NCBI GenBank assembly: GCA_009809945.1
Contig: WTPW01002612.1
Location: 6,936-70,935, forward strand
Source: Gigaspora margarita
Lineage: Eukaryota; Glomeromycota; Glomeromycetes; Diversisporales; Gigasporaceae
Reading direction: 5' to 3'
DNA length: 64,000 nucleotides
The position numbers and the translations under genes are program-made. The notes below the pieces were generated by a model that saw only the letters and a program-made list of their open reading frames with translations, was not told the origin of the DNA and did not search any database. Below, one piece after another: positions 22,441 to 33,873 of this stretch. The stretch's first letter is position 1. Each line of letters opens with the position of its first letter.

Positions 22441-22620
22441 AACGTCGACTCATCAACCTGTAGATCTATCTTTTATAAGTTATTTCACAGTCTCATCAAC
22501 CTGTAGATATTTTATTTCACAATCTCATCAACCCGTAGATCTTTCTTTTATAAATTTCATCGTCAACTCAATCCGTTGATCATTCTTTATAAGTCATTTT
22601 CCGTCGACTTATCATATGTA
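22441..22620. repeat. Four-copy tandem repeat (33-45 bp)
   Basis: Copies begin CATCAACCTGTAGATCT(A), CATCAACCTGTAGATATT, CATCAACCCGTAGATCTTTC and CAATCCGTTGATCATTC, separated by TTTTATAAGTTATTTCAC-type sequence. Copy length varies. An open frame at 22289-22579 crosses it but looks spurious. Confidence 0.7.
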
Positions 22621-23740
22621 TCATTTCTTTATTTGTAGAATCGACTCGATTTTTACAGGGCAATCCCGAAATTCCCAGTCAGTAGGTTCTATAGCAAAAT
22701 TATCAGCTGGGACTTTTCCTTAATGAACGGCTACGATTTCATTAGTAAAATTTTTAGACCCTGGGCAAAATTGATCATTTCAGGCCCTGCCGATATTTTT
22801 GATGTGCGTCTCAATTGTTATATAATATAGTTGTATATGATTATTTATATATATTTATTCAGTACAAAAGTGAATCGAAATTAATAAACACGTGTCATGG
22901 AATACCACAACAGTGCTCAAAACAATGCGTAGTTATGCACTGTAGCGTGAAGGTATATTAGAGTTGAAGAAATATAGCATTGTTTAACGAGCATAATAAA
23001 GATTTTTTATGGGTATATTTATTTTACGTGCAATTTTTTTACATATTTATTAGTAAACTTCAAAAACAGTAGCAGTTTTTTTTTTTTTTTTTTTTGAATC
23101 TAAGATTAATCGACAAAATGGTTAATCAAAGTTTGTGAATATTTTGAAATTTGCAATTCTAATAAATACACCTTGTCAAAAATCAAGGTTAATATGATTT
23201 TCGCGATAAACAATACACCTTGTCAAAAATCAACGTTAATGTGATTTTCGCGATACAACTAGCGTCCCGGAGGCTAAAAAAAAACTTGCAAGGTTTGCTA
23301 AGGTCTGTTCTTTTGAAACGAACAATCTGGCTCTAATAATAAACTAAAGTCTATTAAATTTTCTTGTCGAATAATATATATAAGTATCGTTAAGTAATTT
23401 CTAGCATTCAAGGTAAACACATCTATTAATCTTTTCCGGTGACATTTTGCGATGTCGTGAAGAATAAACAAAACGTGACAATTATGATCACGCTGACCAA
23501 TCGGCATTTAGATTTTGGGAACATACATCATTTCTTTCTTAACTAAGCCATACACTTCGTGATTTCATCACTCCGTTCCTGGTACACTTACTATGATCAC
23601 CAGAATAGAGTAAGTTTGTAACAATATTTTTTTTTATAATAGCTTTTAACCGAAATCACAACATTATAGGTAGAGACGGTTTAATGCGTGCGCATTAATG
23701 CGCATGTATTATAAAATGAGATTTTTCCCATCACTAAATA
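22621..23740. other. Intergenic with a 47-bp tandem duplication
   Basis: At 23165-23258 a 47-bp unit containing ATACACCTTGTCAAAAATCA and TGATTTTCGCGATA occurs twice. A 69-codon minus-strand open frame (23298-23507) uses less AT-rich codons than its surroundings, but I do not recognise it. Otherwise nothing seen. Confidence 0.45.
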
Positions 23741-24005
23741 ATAGGGAAAATGATAACTCCAATACTTTTATTACTAGAATAGCAAATAAATCTATAACGG
23801 AATTTTTACAATAAATTATAATAGAATTCATGATAACTTAAATACTAATTTAATTGCCGTATCAGTAAGTTCTGTAACAGTATTATTAAAAATAAAATCA
23901 TGAAAATTCAAATAAAATCAACTCAACCACATATTGGATCACTGAAATAGATGATAAGTTCTGTAGTAGAATTTTTAACAGTAATCTACAATATGATTTA
24001 AAAAA
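23740..24005. repeat. Degenerate ~100-bp repeat array, block 4
   Basis: Two to three worn units (AATCTATAACGGAATTTTTA, AGTTCTGTAACAGTATTA, AAGTTCTGTAGTAGAATTTT). Confidence 0.6.
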
Positions 24006-24018
24006 AAATACTGAATAA

Positions 24019-24046
24019 GATGGGTGGCGCGAATGCGTCACCCATC
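24019..24046. repeat. 28-bp near-perfect palindrome
   Basis: GATGGGTGGCGC, loop GAAT, GCGTCACCCATC. Only one pair mismatches. The GC content is far above its surroundings, as in the palindrome at 11094-11110. Confidence 0.75.
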
Positions 24047-24205
24047 AAACTAGTAAATAATAATTTTATTTAATGTTAAACATTCATTGCTTACGAGAGG
24101 TAAAAGAAGTGACAAATATAAAATATTTTAATGTCGTTGGGGAAGCATAAATGATATTAAAATATGACACATTTTGTCTTAAAATACTAAATAAATTACA
24201 TCACA

Positions 24206-24540
24206 TTAATCATTGTCATCACCACAATAATCAATCTTATCGGAAATGGAACAATTTTGTAAAGCAGAGTCTAAAAAAATAAGATAAAAGTTATTGGCAT
24301 GCTTTTTTGGCAACAAAAACTAAGAATATTGTAAACATAATATGCTTTCCATAAATTGAATTAGCTGGATTAGAAATATTTTGGAAGTTAAGAAGTTTAC
24401 TTGTAAGTTTGGCTTGTGAAAAATTTGGCACTACTGTTAATAAAGTTGGAATAATTAGATCTGCAGATTCGAATGATTCTTTTATTATTAGTCCATTTTT
24501 AAACATTTTAAACATTTTGACGTAATTGCTTGTCTATATC
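24206..24540 (-). pseudogene. C-terminal tail exons of the kinase
   Basis: Beyond the duplication the tail continues as KNGLIIKESFESADLIIPTL and LNFQNISNPANSIY, typical of the region after the kinase domain in this family. After a ~75-nt presumed intron with acceptor at 24271 it ends as SALQNCSISDKIDYCGDDND with stop 24206-24208. The presumed donor reads GAAAGC at about 24345, where GTAAGC would be expected, so it appears mutated. This exon reading is inference from family resemblance. Confidence 0.5.
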
Positions 24541-24561
24541 ATATGCCAAATACTAAGTTTA

Positions 24562-25209
24562 TTATAAAATATGCCAAATACTAAGTGTATTATATATGTT
24601 AGATGCAGTTGGTCTGCTGGAAGGATTAACGTCCATGCATTGATTTGCTAATTGAACGTAACATTCGGGAATGCCATTAGCAAATTCAGGACATAATCCA
24701 TTAAATATTTTCATAGCTAAATTTTCATCATAATCAATGTTGTAATAAGGGGGCTTCCCTGTAGATATTTCAGCCATAATAACGCCAAAACTATAAATAT
24801 CTGCTGCTGTGGTATAAGATCGTTTATTTAATACTTCTGGTGCAATATACGGCAATACTCCGTAAATTACTCCAGAATCAAGCTCATAATTCCTTCTAGA
24901 GAATCCTAAATCTGCAATGTAATGCATTATATCTCCACTTGGATTTTGATTTTGCAATATGTTGCCACTATGAAAGTCCCCATGAACATATCCTGCTTTA
25001 TGTATCTTTGATAAGTCTTTAGAAATATCCATAAGTATCTTCAATTTACTTTTCCAATCAAGTTCATTAAATTTTAATGTTAAATAACTACGAAGGTTTC
25101 CCATATTTGCATATTTAAATACCATTAAATATTCATTATTTGTATTTCGTGTTAGTCCATACACTTCAAGTTCTTTACACACTGATCTAAATTTCATATA
25201 GTTCTTAAA
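24562..25209 (-). pseudogene. Exon 3: kinase C-lobe
   Basis: From the acceptor at 25210: FKNYMKFRSVCKELEVYGLT, hinge YLMVFKYANMGNLRSYL, catalytic loop VHGDFHSGNIL (the HRD position is HGD), metal-binding IADLGFSRR (DLG in place of DFG), YIAPEVL, and AADIYSFGVIMAEISTGKPP. All residues needed for catalysis are visible. The frame ends at LSIWHIL because of a 28-bp tandem duplication (24541-24568 against 24569-24596), which changes the frame. Confidence 0.85.
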
Positions 25210-25278
25210 CTAAATAGAAACGATATATAAATGTATTAATATAATTAAACTATAGTCATAAATAAAAATTTAAATCAC

Positions 25279-25683
25279 CTCTCTTAAAAAATTATCGTGA
25301 GATCCAGGCAATGTTTTAAGTGATGTACGTCGATTTGTGTTATTCCTTTTGCCATCTAACCATATGGCTGAAAACACTTTGCTAAATCCTCCTTTACCTA
25401 TTATTTGAATGTTATTTAATCTATGAAAAGGAATCCATTCAATTATACTTTCATATTCTTTGATACATTCATCTATATTCATATTTCCGCTTGTCCATGG
25501 GCCACATGATTGACACCGGGCAAGCGAAGTGTTATATCGATCACAATTTCTACATTTTCCATAAATTCTATTTCTCTCAGAATAAAATTTATCAAGTACT
25601 ATCATATATTCGTTAGTAGTTGAGTTTTGAGCTATCCCGTATATTTTATATTTCTCATTATTTGACTTCGCATGGTATTTAAA
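25279..25683 (-). pseudogene. Exon 2: second zinc-ribbon and kinase N-lobe
   Basis: Begins FKYHAKSNNEKYKIYGIAQN, NEYMIVLDKFYSERN, then repeats the module: GKCRNCDRYNTSLARCQSCG, IDECIKEY, IIEWIPFHRLNN and the glycine loop IGKGGFSKVFSA with the ATP lysine in RTSLKTL. It ends FLRE with donor GT at 25278. This exon is fully open and looks functional. Confidence 0.75.
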
Positions 25684-25769
25684 CTTTAAAAATATTAAAT
25701 GAATAAATAGGAGTATCTTAATATTTATGTACGTAATAAATAATTTAATAAATAAAAATATTAACACAC

Positions 25770-26160
25770 CTCTCTTAAAAAATCCATCAAATTCAGAGAA
25801 CTAGGTAATGTTTTAATATCTACCCTATAAGATAATGTGCGTGAACGTATGTATTCCCAGTGTATAAATGAAACGATCCTTATACCATCCAACCATATTG
25901 CTGAAAATTCTGAACCTAAACCTCCTTCGTTAATCATTTGAATGTTATCTAATCTATCAAAAGGAATCCATTCGATTACATCCTCATATTTAGTGACTTT
26001 AAACTGAAATTCTTTGATGAAATCATCTATTTTTTCCTTTCCACTTGTCCACCCTAGGGCTGTTATTGGAGGGTCACATGATTGACACCACGCCGCTGAG
26101 GTATTACATCGGTTACAATTTCTACAGATTCCATTGGCAGATTTTTTATAATTAAATAAT
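25770..26160 (-). pseudogene. First zinc-ribbon-like and degenerate kinase N-lobe module
   Basis: Two CxxC-type pairs, CRNCNRC...WCQSC, precede IDDFIKEF and VIEWIPFDRL. The glycine loop reads INEGGLGSEFSA, weaker than the normal pattern, but the VAIK-like lysine remains (VDIKTLPSS). The exon ends at FLRE with donor GTGTGT at 25769. By position this is a truncated, probably inactive kinase N-lobe that continues in the next exon to the hinge (NEYMIVLDKF) and then stops being a kinase. Confidence 0.7.
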
Positions 26161-27590
26161 GCCTTAGATTCATCCTTTTCGACTCCTATACCGTTTCGAT
26201 GACAATACCCAACTTTCCTTATTCCATAAGCGTCGCCCATCTCTGCAGATTTTTGATAATAAACGAATGCCTTTTGTTCATCCTTTTCAACACCAATTCC
26301 GTCTTTATAACAATCTCCAACATTATATTTCCCAGCAGCGTGCCCCATCTCAGCTGATTTTTGATAATAAATGAATGCTTATATTCATCCTTTTCAACTC
26401 CAATTCCATGTTGAAAACAATATCCAACTTCCCTTGTATCACTAGCGTCTCCCATCTCCGCTGATTTTTGATAATAAATAAATGCTTTATGTTCATCCTT
26501 TTCAACACCAATTCCTCCTTCATAACAATATCCAACATTAAATACTCCAATAGTGTCCCCCATCTCTGCAGATTTTTGGTAATAAATGAATGCCTTACGA
26601 TAATCCTTTTCAACTCCAATTCCATGCCGATAACAATACCCAACATTATTTGTTCCACTAGCGTCATTCATCTCTGCAGATTTTTGATAATAAATGAATG
26701 CCTTTTGTTCATCCTTTTTAACACCTATTCCAATTCTATAATAGTATCCGAAATTGCACATTCCATTAGCATGTCCCATTTCGGCTGTTTTTTTAAAATA
26801 TTCAAACGCTTTGCTTTCATCTCTTTCAACTCCAATTCCATTTCGATGGCAATGTCCAACACTATTTATTCCATCAGCACTACCCATCTCTGCAAATTTT
26901 TGATAATAAATGAATGCCTTATGTTCGTCATTTTCAACTCCAATTCCATGAAGGTAACAATCTCCGACATTATATGTTCCAATAATACTCCCATCTCTGC
27001 AGATTTTAGACAATTAATAAAAGACTTTTGTTCATCTTTTTCAATTCCAATTCCATGAAGATAGCAATATCCAACATTAAATATTCCAACAGCACTACCC
27101 ATCTCTGCTGATTTTTGATAATAAATGAATGCTTTATATTCATCCTTTTCAACACCAATTCCATTTTGATAGCAATATCCAACATTATATGTTCCATTAG
27201 CGTTACCCATCTCTGCAGATTTTTGATAATTAACGAATGCCTTTTGTTCATCCTTTTTAACTCCTATCCCAATTCTATAATAGTATCCGAGATTGCACAT
27301 TCCATTAGCATGTCCCATTTCGGCCGATTTTTTGATATATTCAAATGCTTTGTTTTCATCTCTTTAACTCCAATTCCTTTTCGTAGCAATATCCAACTTT
27401 ATTTAATCCATAAGAATTATTCAAATCAGCTAACATTTGAAAGTAAAAGAATGCTTTATGTTTATCTTTGTCAATTCCAATTCCGACTTGATATAATTCT
27501 CCAAGATCACTGATTGCATAAGAATTTCTATTTCGGCAGATTTTTTGCAATAAAGAAAAGCCTTATGTTCATTTTTTTCAACCCACTTCC
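26130..27590 (-). repeat. Sel1 repeats, ~108-bp tandem DNA repeat
   Basis: About 14 copies with consensus KAFIYYQKSAEMGDA.G..N, VGYCY..GIGVEKDE. Copies are so alike at DNA level (CATCTCTGCAGATTTTTGAT, CCTTTTCAACTCCAATTCCA) that the array must have expanded or been homogenised recently. Long open frames on the opposite strand (26468-27058, 27115-27513) are shadows of this periodicity. Confidence 0.85.
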
Positions 27591-27852
27591 CATAACGGTA
27601 ACAAATTGCAAGGATGCATAGAATTATGGAATTTGTTTGATTATTTAAACAAATATTAATTAAGTAATCTGAATTTAATTGCTTTTTTGCCAAGTATTGA
27701 CCTATTAAATGGAGAATTTGTGGGTCGTAATGTCCTTTAATCGTTTCTTCACTATGCAAATTACATAACTCATTAATTATCACTTTATTTAGAGAACCAT
27801 TGCTTAAAGATGAACTTTGGTGAGGACACAGTAATATTTCTTTGTTTGACAT

Positions 27853-28112
27853 TGCAAAAAGTAAAAATGAATTGGGAGTAAAAACTGTGAAACTTTGGAT
27901 ACTATAACTGCAAAAATTTCATAAGCAGGCCATTATATGCATGTAACTTTGAGAACGGTTTAATTTGTGACCCCGGGATTTCTTGGTGCCGATCTGGATC
28001 TGGATATGCATAAAATTAATTAAAATTCAATATGTACACGAATGATAATCTTGTATTTGAAGATTATACATAACAACCGCATAAAAATTCAGCGGATACG
28101 TGATTTTAAACA
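27853..28112 (-). promoter_or_regulatory. Upstream region of the Sel1-kinase gene
   Basis: ATACTATAACTGCAAAAATT and TTTCATAAGCAGGCCA at 27900-27932 are conserved in front of the truncated duplicate at 3374-3600, suggesting retained promoter or leader sequence. No specific element can be named. Confidence 0.35.
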
Positions 28113-28120
28113 ATCACAGC

Positions 28121-29097
28121 TAGTGATGGGCAACGCGCGGGATTTAAAAACTCCCGCGCGGGATTTTTAATATAAGATTATCTGGCCTGCGTTAGCATAT
28201 CATCTGGCCCGCATTAACAAAACATCTGGCCTGCTTTAACATAAGTGGGCCAATTCCTAATTAGCATTTGATGCACTTACACAAATAAAAATATTATGCA
28301 CGCATTAACTTTTTATTTATTTCTCGTTCCACATATATACGTACGTACGTGATAATGCGCAAAACTGTACGTTGAAATAAATTTTTTAAATTGTCATTAT
28401 TAATAAAGTGGGAATCTAGACTTTTAATTTCTTGCATAAAATAATACACCAAGAATATTGTGTATCATATGAGCGAAATTCTCCAATATCAGTGATTATT
28501 TCATATGAGTGATAAGGTTAAATAAATTCTAGCCAATCATTTATGTGATTTAGATGATTATTGACTATTTATCAGAAATTATAAGCTCGATTATGAATCT
28601 CTTATGAGTGTTTATGAATTTTTTATGTATATAACCTAGTTATACATTTTTGTATGTATGTATAGTACTTGATCACTATAAATTTTAGTACATTTATACC
28701 TGATTATACATACATCTGATTACTTATAAATTTTTATACGCTTATGATTTGATCGTTTTGTTACCATTAAAATTTTTAAATATGTATTTATATAATAATA
28801 TTTTAAAAAAATTGATAAAATTAAGGCAAATCTGAATTGATGAATTTATTAATTATATGATTCAATGTTTTAAAAGTAGCTAAAGTCTATATAAGCATTT
28901 ATATTTGTAATCAATGCTGTAAGATTTATAAGAAATGATTATTATTTTAACGAGAAATTACATTCCTCGTGATGATATATACATATATATGTATATATAT
29001 TTATTAATCGTGAAAAATCCACAGACTCTACTCGTCCCGCGAATCCCGCGAATCCCACGCGGGATTTTTTTAAAAAAAAGGGATTTGCCCATCACTA
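28121..29097. mobile_element. hAT-type non-autonomous element, copy 1
   Basis: The 977-bp element has perfect 13-bp terminal inverted repeats TAGTGATGGGCAA, flanked by a perfect 8-bp target duplication ATCACAGC (28113-28120 and 29098-29105). GC-rich subterminal motifs CCCGCGCGGGAT lie inside both ends. The rest is AT-rich with no transposase. Eight-base duplications and this TIR are typical of the hAT superfamily; mobilisation would need a transposase from elsewhere. Confidence 0.92.
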
Positions 29098-29105
29098 ATC
29101 ACAGC

Positions 29106-29580
29106 ATAGGATCAGGTGTAAGGTAAAAACGAAACAAAACAGCAGGCTTTTTCAAAAATTGTCCATAACGAAAAATTTGCGTACAACATCACTTTTTGCG
29201 TCTTATTAAAAAATTCGTTGCAAAATTTTGCTATAGATGAGGCTCTCGTTAACTTAGTCTGATGCTCACCCTTACCCTAATATCGAAAGTTAACTTTTAA
29301 TTGAAAAATGCATTGACAATCTGTGGTTTGTTTTTGGCCAATAGATTTTAGAGTGTATCATCACGTGTCCTCGGAAATTTATGCGGTTGCTATGTATAAT
29401 TATTTGAAGCAAAGTGAGAAAAAAGGAACGAAGAAGTATGGCTTTAGTAAAAACGATTTTATTAATACACTAAGTGGCCGTCGCGTAGTGTTGAAGGTGA
29501 CGAGTTGGTGGAGTACCTGAAAGATATTCGAGTTATATTCGAAAAGGAAAGTCAATAAAGACCCCTCATAATATATTTCA
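29106..29580. other. Intergenic, no supported gene
   Basis: A 65-codon open frame (29323-29520, plus) has balanced composition but matches nothing I recognise. Nothing else seen. Confidence 0.35.
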
Positions 29581-31560
29581 CCACAACATTGGCTTAATTT
29601 AAAACCTTACCGTTACTAATCTAAAAAAAATTTTAGGGTTTTGTGTATTTTGTTTTGTTTTTATGTTACAACTGGTCTAGAATTTTATATAACACTACAG
29701 ATGTAGGAACGTACGTACGTACGTACGTACATAATTCACATAAAATGGTTTATATTGTTTCATAATACTTTTTTAGAAAGTTCGAACAAATTACTTTCCA
29801 CATAATATTAACCTTTTTATTATACTAAATAGCTATGTGTATACTTGCAAGTTGTATTATGCTCAAAAATTTTCAAAAATAGATAAGCATGTAGAAACCT
29901 CGAGTAAACTCTCAAAAATATATCTATATGTTTATGCAACTTGTACTTAGGAAGGTGTAACTTTAGTAATTTTTATTAATGATAAAAAATTTTAAATTTC
30001 TAATCCATTATCCATAGAGATAAATATTTTCATTTGCTTAATCTATAAATTTTATAATTATTCTCAATGATTTGTTTCTCGAGAATATAAAAACCTTTAA
30101 AAGCAACTTTTTTTGTCTTGATACAGTATCAATACTTCTAATAATGATCTATAAAATGGCGGTTTAAAAAAGTAGTTGTTTAAATGTCAATGACTGTTAA
30201 GGTTTTTTGTAGCTTGTAAAAAAAAAACGTCGTTATTATTTTGTAAATATACTTATTGTGCTATTACAATGTAGAACGACTTTATCTGACAATTTTAAAG
30301 TTAATATTAATTTTTAAAAAAGAAGATCGTTACTAATTATTTTATTAAGAAATTATCAATCTTAAATAGTATACATAGTTGTTTATTGATTTTTATTTTT
30401 AAAATCAATTATTAAGCTAAATAGAATTAACATGGTAAATTGTAATCTTTAGCAATATTAATTTAAATTGGTCCAAAATTTTCTATTAATTCTAGTTGAT
30501 ATATATTTTTCTTCTATGCCTTTCAATAGAATATAATAGTTTATTATATATAATTTAAAAATACTGTACCTGACTTACATTCCAGCGACCATATTCAGGT
30601 TCAATTTAAAAAATAAAAATTTTAATATTCAGTTATTCTTAATAAAAACAAGTTTTATTAAATAGAAATTGAATCTCATAATTCAAGCTAATCAGAATTT
30701 TCTTAACAGCTTATATATACAGGATTAATAAATTTTGATGTTAATGAATAACATTACCACTTCTTTAATAATAAATTTGGTTTGTATTCAAATGAGCTTT
30801 TTTTCTAATATTATTACATAATTAATAATAAAATTAATCTATTGTAAATTTTAAAATATGTAACTTGCTTCTGAAAACAAGATTTACATCATCTTTATTT
30901 GTCCATGCCTTCATTTTCGGTTGTAATTGATTCGTATATTGTGATACTAAAATCACCCAACGCAGGTTGGTTGTTGATTTTTATATTCACGTACACTCCA
31001 AATTTGGATTTTTAAAGATTTGACCTAATGTTTCATATATTCTGCCCATTAAATATACAATAATAACATTCACTACTTGGTGAATACGGTTTAATATTAC
31101 CATAAAAAATTCCTACAAACAAACTCTCCATATAGATTCTTGTAGTTTTTGCCTAACAAAAGACACAATAAATTTGCGAAAGATTAGCATATAACAGATA
31201 ATAAATTATGATTGTTAATCTATTTGTAAGTTCTACTCTAATGCAAATGTAACCCTTTGAGATTCTTAAATGGTTTGCTAGAATATAATGAGCATGAATT
31301 GTTCAATATAATCTGATTTTCCATTTAGTCAAAAAAAGTGCGTAGTTTTGTACTATATATGAGATAATACTTAGCTTCTCAAAATTTTCTGAGTAGTTTT
31401 TCTATATGAGATTGGATTTGAGGTCGTGAAATTGGTTTGATGTTCAGTTTACTTATAAATGATTATTACAACGATAAGATTTTTTGGGTCATATGATAAT
31501 CAAATAATAGATCATAGATGCATAACTTAGTTTTAATTATTTAACACCCTTTACATTTTA
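29580..31560. repeat. F-box/LRR upstream segment, copy 2
   Basis: Same landmarks and order as 3690-6057: (ACGT)n at 29709-29730, AAGCATGTAGAAACCTCGAG, TGCTTCTGAAAACA, TAACCCTTTGAGATTCTTAA. It is closer to 62220-64000 than to copy 1. It is not followed by a gene; the next F-box/LRR gene (C) lies 4 kb further on. Confidence 0.8.
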
Positions 31561-32855
31561 CTTATATATTTTTCCTTTTTTGTTCGTGCTTGTACTTTTG
31601 TAGAAGTGCTACAAGCTTTTTATAAATGGTAAATTCAAGTTTTTTTTTAAATGGTTCCCGTGAAGTTCTCGATTAGAGATCGTCAAACCATTTGCCAACT
31701 ATACTCTTTTTTAGCAAGATCTACTTTACAAATTAGGAAAAAAGTTCCTGGTGTTTTTAATATACTCTATAATGGTAAATCATACCTAGATACTACTCGA
31801 TGTAACATTTATCGAATCACTTGATCTGATCCATGTACTAGTAGAGTACCACCCGCCCACCACCTTACGAACATGCAGCTTATATATACTTTCATAAGAT
31901 GTCTTTGTGAAACTCTGTATCTAACATCGGATAGACCCGTTCTAAGCCATTTCAATTTTTATTTTACTAAAATAGAATAGATTGTAACATAATGAACAAG
32001 TTTATTTGCCTGTGGCTTTGTTATAGGAACGATTTTATAAGCCAAATATACTACGTATAATAGCAAAATCAACGTGATAAGACATACCAGGAACAGAGTA
32101 TAAAGTACGTAATGTATGGTTTAATAGTGAGTTAAGCGGAGTCGCAGATTCTGGGCATATAATTGGATGATCATTACCGTTATTTTCTGTATTTTTGTGG
32201 GAATTCCAGGAACGGAATGCAATGAAGTGTATGGTTGTCTGAAGAGTGAAATGGTGTGTACAAATACTAGCCTCTGTTTGGGTATAGCACTAAATAGATG
32301 GTATCATTATTTAACTTCGCCCATTTATGACTTTATATGATCAAGTTATTATGCTTTAACGCTTTTGATTAGTTATACAAACAGTATCAAATCAGCCTTA
32401 GCCACATACAGTATTATGTGTCGATTTACGGTAAATCAAGTATTGCACTGAAATTTTGCGAGACCAGCTGAATTTATTGCAGATTACATGTGATATTTGA
32501 CTTTTATGGTTAGTCTAGTGCTTTGATTGAGGCTTTGTGTTAAGGGCAGGGTTTTGTTTTTTTGTTTTTAATTTAATGGGATGACATATGGCGAATTTAA
32601 GTTTCTATGAATATTAAATAGGATATATTGAGGGGTATGAATGGGTGGTTGTGGACTTGCGGACGTTAAGGGATGTTTATGAGGTCTTTTTTTTTGTTCA
32701 GAAGAGAGGATGTTATCCTTTGTTTCACTATTGCTCGCCTTGATAAAGGCCGACTTTATCTCCCTCCTACCCTCATTTTAAGTAGTCCGACAAGTATTAG
32801 TAGCATTGGTCTGGTTGGGCGATATATTGGATTGTTAAGGATCCACGATTATAGT
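31561..32855. other. Intergenic, no supported gene
   Basis: Slightly less AT-rich than the neighbours. No gene, RNA or repeat was recognised. The open frame at 32673-32972 runs into the minisatellite and is rejected. Confidence 0.35.
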
Positions 32856-32859
32856 GCAG

Positions 32860-33056
32860 TACAAAGAGCTTTGAAGTTAGTTTCTGGGCTCTGCGGCTGC
32901 ATGGGCGGTGCAAGGATCATCAATAGCAATTTGTGGTCTCCATGGCAGTGCAAGACTCTTATTAGTGCATAGTTAGGCTCCGTGGCTGTAATGGCAGTAC
33001 AGGGACCTTTATTAGTGGATAGTTAAACTCCGCGGCTGCAGTAACAGTGCAAGGAC
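32860..33056. repeat. ~57-60-bp minisatellite, copy 3
   Basis: Three to four units with CTCCGCGGCTGCAGTAACAG, TGCAAGGAC and TTATTAGTGGATAGTTA. Interrupted at GCAAGGAC by the hAT element 33057-33865; the array ends just after it (33866-33900). Same family as 2850-3190. Confidence 0.75.
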
Positions 33057-33865
33057 TAGTGATGAGCAACGCGCGGGATCCGCGCGTAATCCCGCGCGGG
33101 ATGCGCGGGATTTAAAAACTCCCGCGCGGGATTTTTAATATAAGATTGTCTGGCCTGCGTTAGCATATCATCTGGCCCGCATTAACAAATTATCCGGCCT
33201 GCTTTAACATAAGTGGGCCAATTCTTAATTAGTATTTGATGTAAATAAAAATATTATGCACGCATTTCTCGTTCCACATACAGAGATAATGCGCAAACTG
33301 TATATTGAAATATAATTTTTAAATTGTCATTATTAATAAAGTGGGAATCTATTATTGATTATTATTGAGTATAAAAGTGACTATTTGATCAGAAATTATA
33401 AGCCCGATTATTTTCTTATGAGTCGTTTATAATTTTGTGTGTATATAACCTTATTACTTATAAATTTACAGTAGCACATTTATATCTCGTTATGCACCTG
33501 ATTACTTATAAATTTTTATACGCTATATGATTTGATCGTTTTGTTGGCATTTTAATTTTTAAATATAATGATATTTTAAAATAAATTGATAAATTTAAGA
33601 CAAATCTGAATTGATAAATTTAATAATTATAAGATTAAAATGTTTTAAAAGTAGGCAAAATCTATACAAGCATTATATTTGTAATAAAATGCAGTAAGGT
33701 TTATAAGAAATTATTATGATTTTAACGAGAAATTACATTCCCGGTGATGATTTTTATATATATATTTTATTAATCGTGAAAAATTCAGAAACTCTACTCG
33801 ATCCCGCGAATCCTGCGTGGATCCCGTGCAGGATTTTTAAAAAAATCGGGATTTGCCCAGCACTA
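33057..33865. mobile_element. hAT-type non-autonomous element, copy 2
   Basis: 809-bp relative of 28121-29097. Ends TAGTGATGAGCAA and (reverse complement of the right end) TAGTGCTGGGCAA, each one mismatch from the consensus; perfect 8-bp target duplication GCAAGGAC (33049-33056, 33866-33873). Extra GC-rich subterminal repeats (GCGCGGGAT) occur at the left. No coding capacity. Confidence 0.92.
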
Positions 33866-33873
33866 GCAAGGAC

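Larger units (their letters stand above)
24206..27852 (-). pseudogene. Sel1-repeat protein kinase gene (multiple frameshifts)
   Basis: Reading from 27852: a ~75-residue N-terminal region, about 14 Sel1 repeats, a zinc-ribbon-like plus degenerate kinase N-lobe, a second zinc-ribbon-like plus normal N-lobe, a C-lobe and a short acidic C-terminal exon. This layout is known from large TKL-kinase families of mycorrhizal fungi. Sel1 repeats are interaction scaffolds; the substrate is unknown. Introns at 25684-25769 and 25210-25278 keep phase 0 and restore FLRE-FKYHAKSNN and FLRE-FKNYMKFRS. Frameshifts lie near 27530, 27375 (two), 27000 and 26382, and a 28-bp duplication breaks the C-terminus. Exons 2 and 3 have no frameshift. 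It is either a recent pseudogene or suffers sequence errors in the repeats. Homologous upstream sequence is shared with 3600-3680. Confidence 0.8.

Noticed and set aside
22441-22620. Short repeats that might suggest a CRISPR array
   Set aside because: Copies are adjacent and of unequal length, with repeat-like spacers; the context is a eukaryotic genome. The 656-755 array was rejected for the same reason.
23298-23507. 69-codon minus-strand frame with less AT-rich codons
   Set aside because: No similarity recognised and no neighbouring exons or conserved start; left as unsupported.
26468-27058. 196-codon open frame on the plus strand, and a similar one at 27115-27513
   Set aside because: Antisense to near-identical 108-bp Sel1 repeats; a stop-free frame on one repeat is copied to all. 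The minus-strand Sel1 reading is clearly the real one.
32673-32972. 99-codon plus-strand open frame
   Set aside because: Extends into the minisatellite, has no recognisable domain and is not present at the related arrays.
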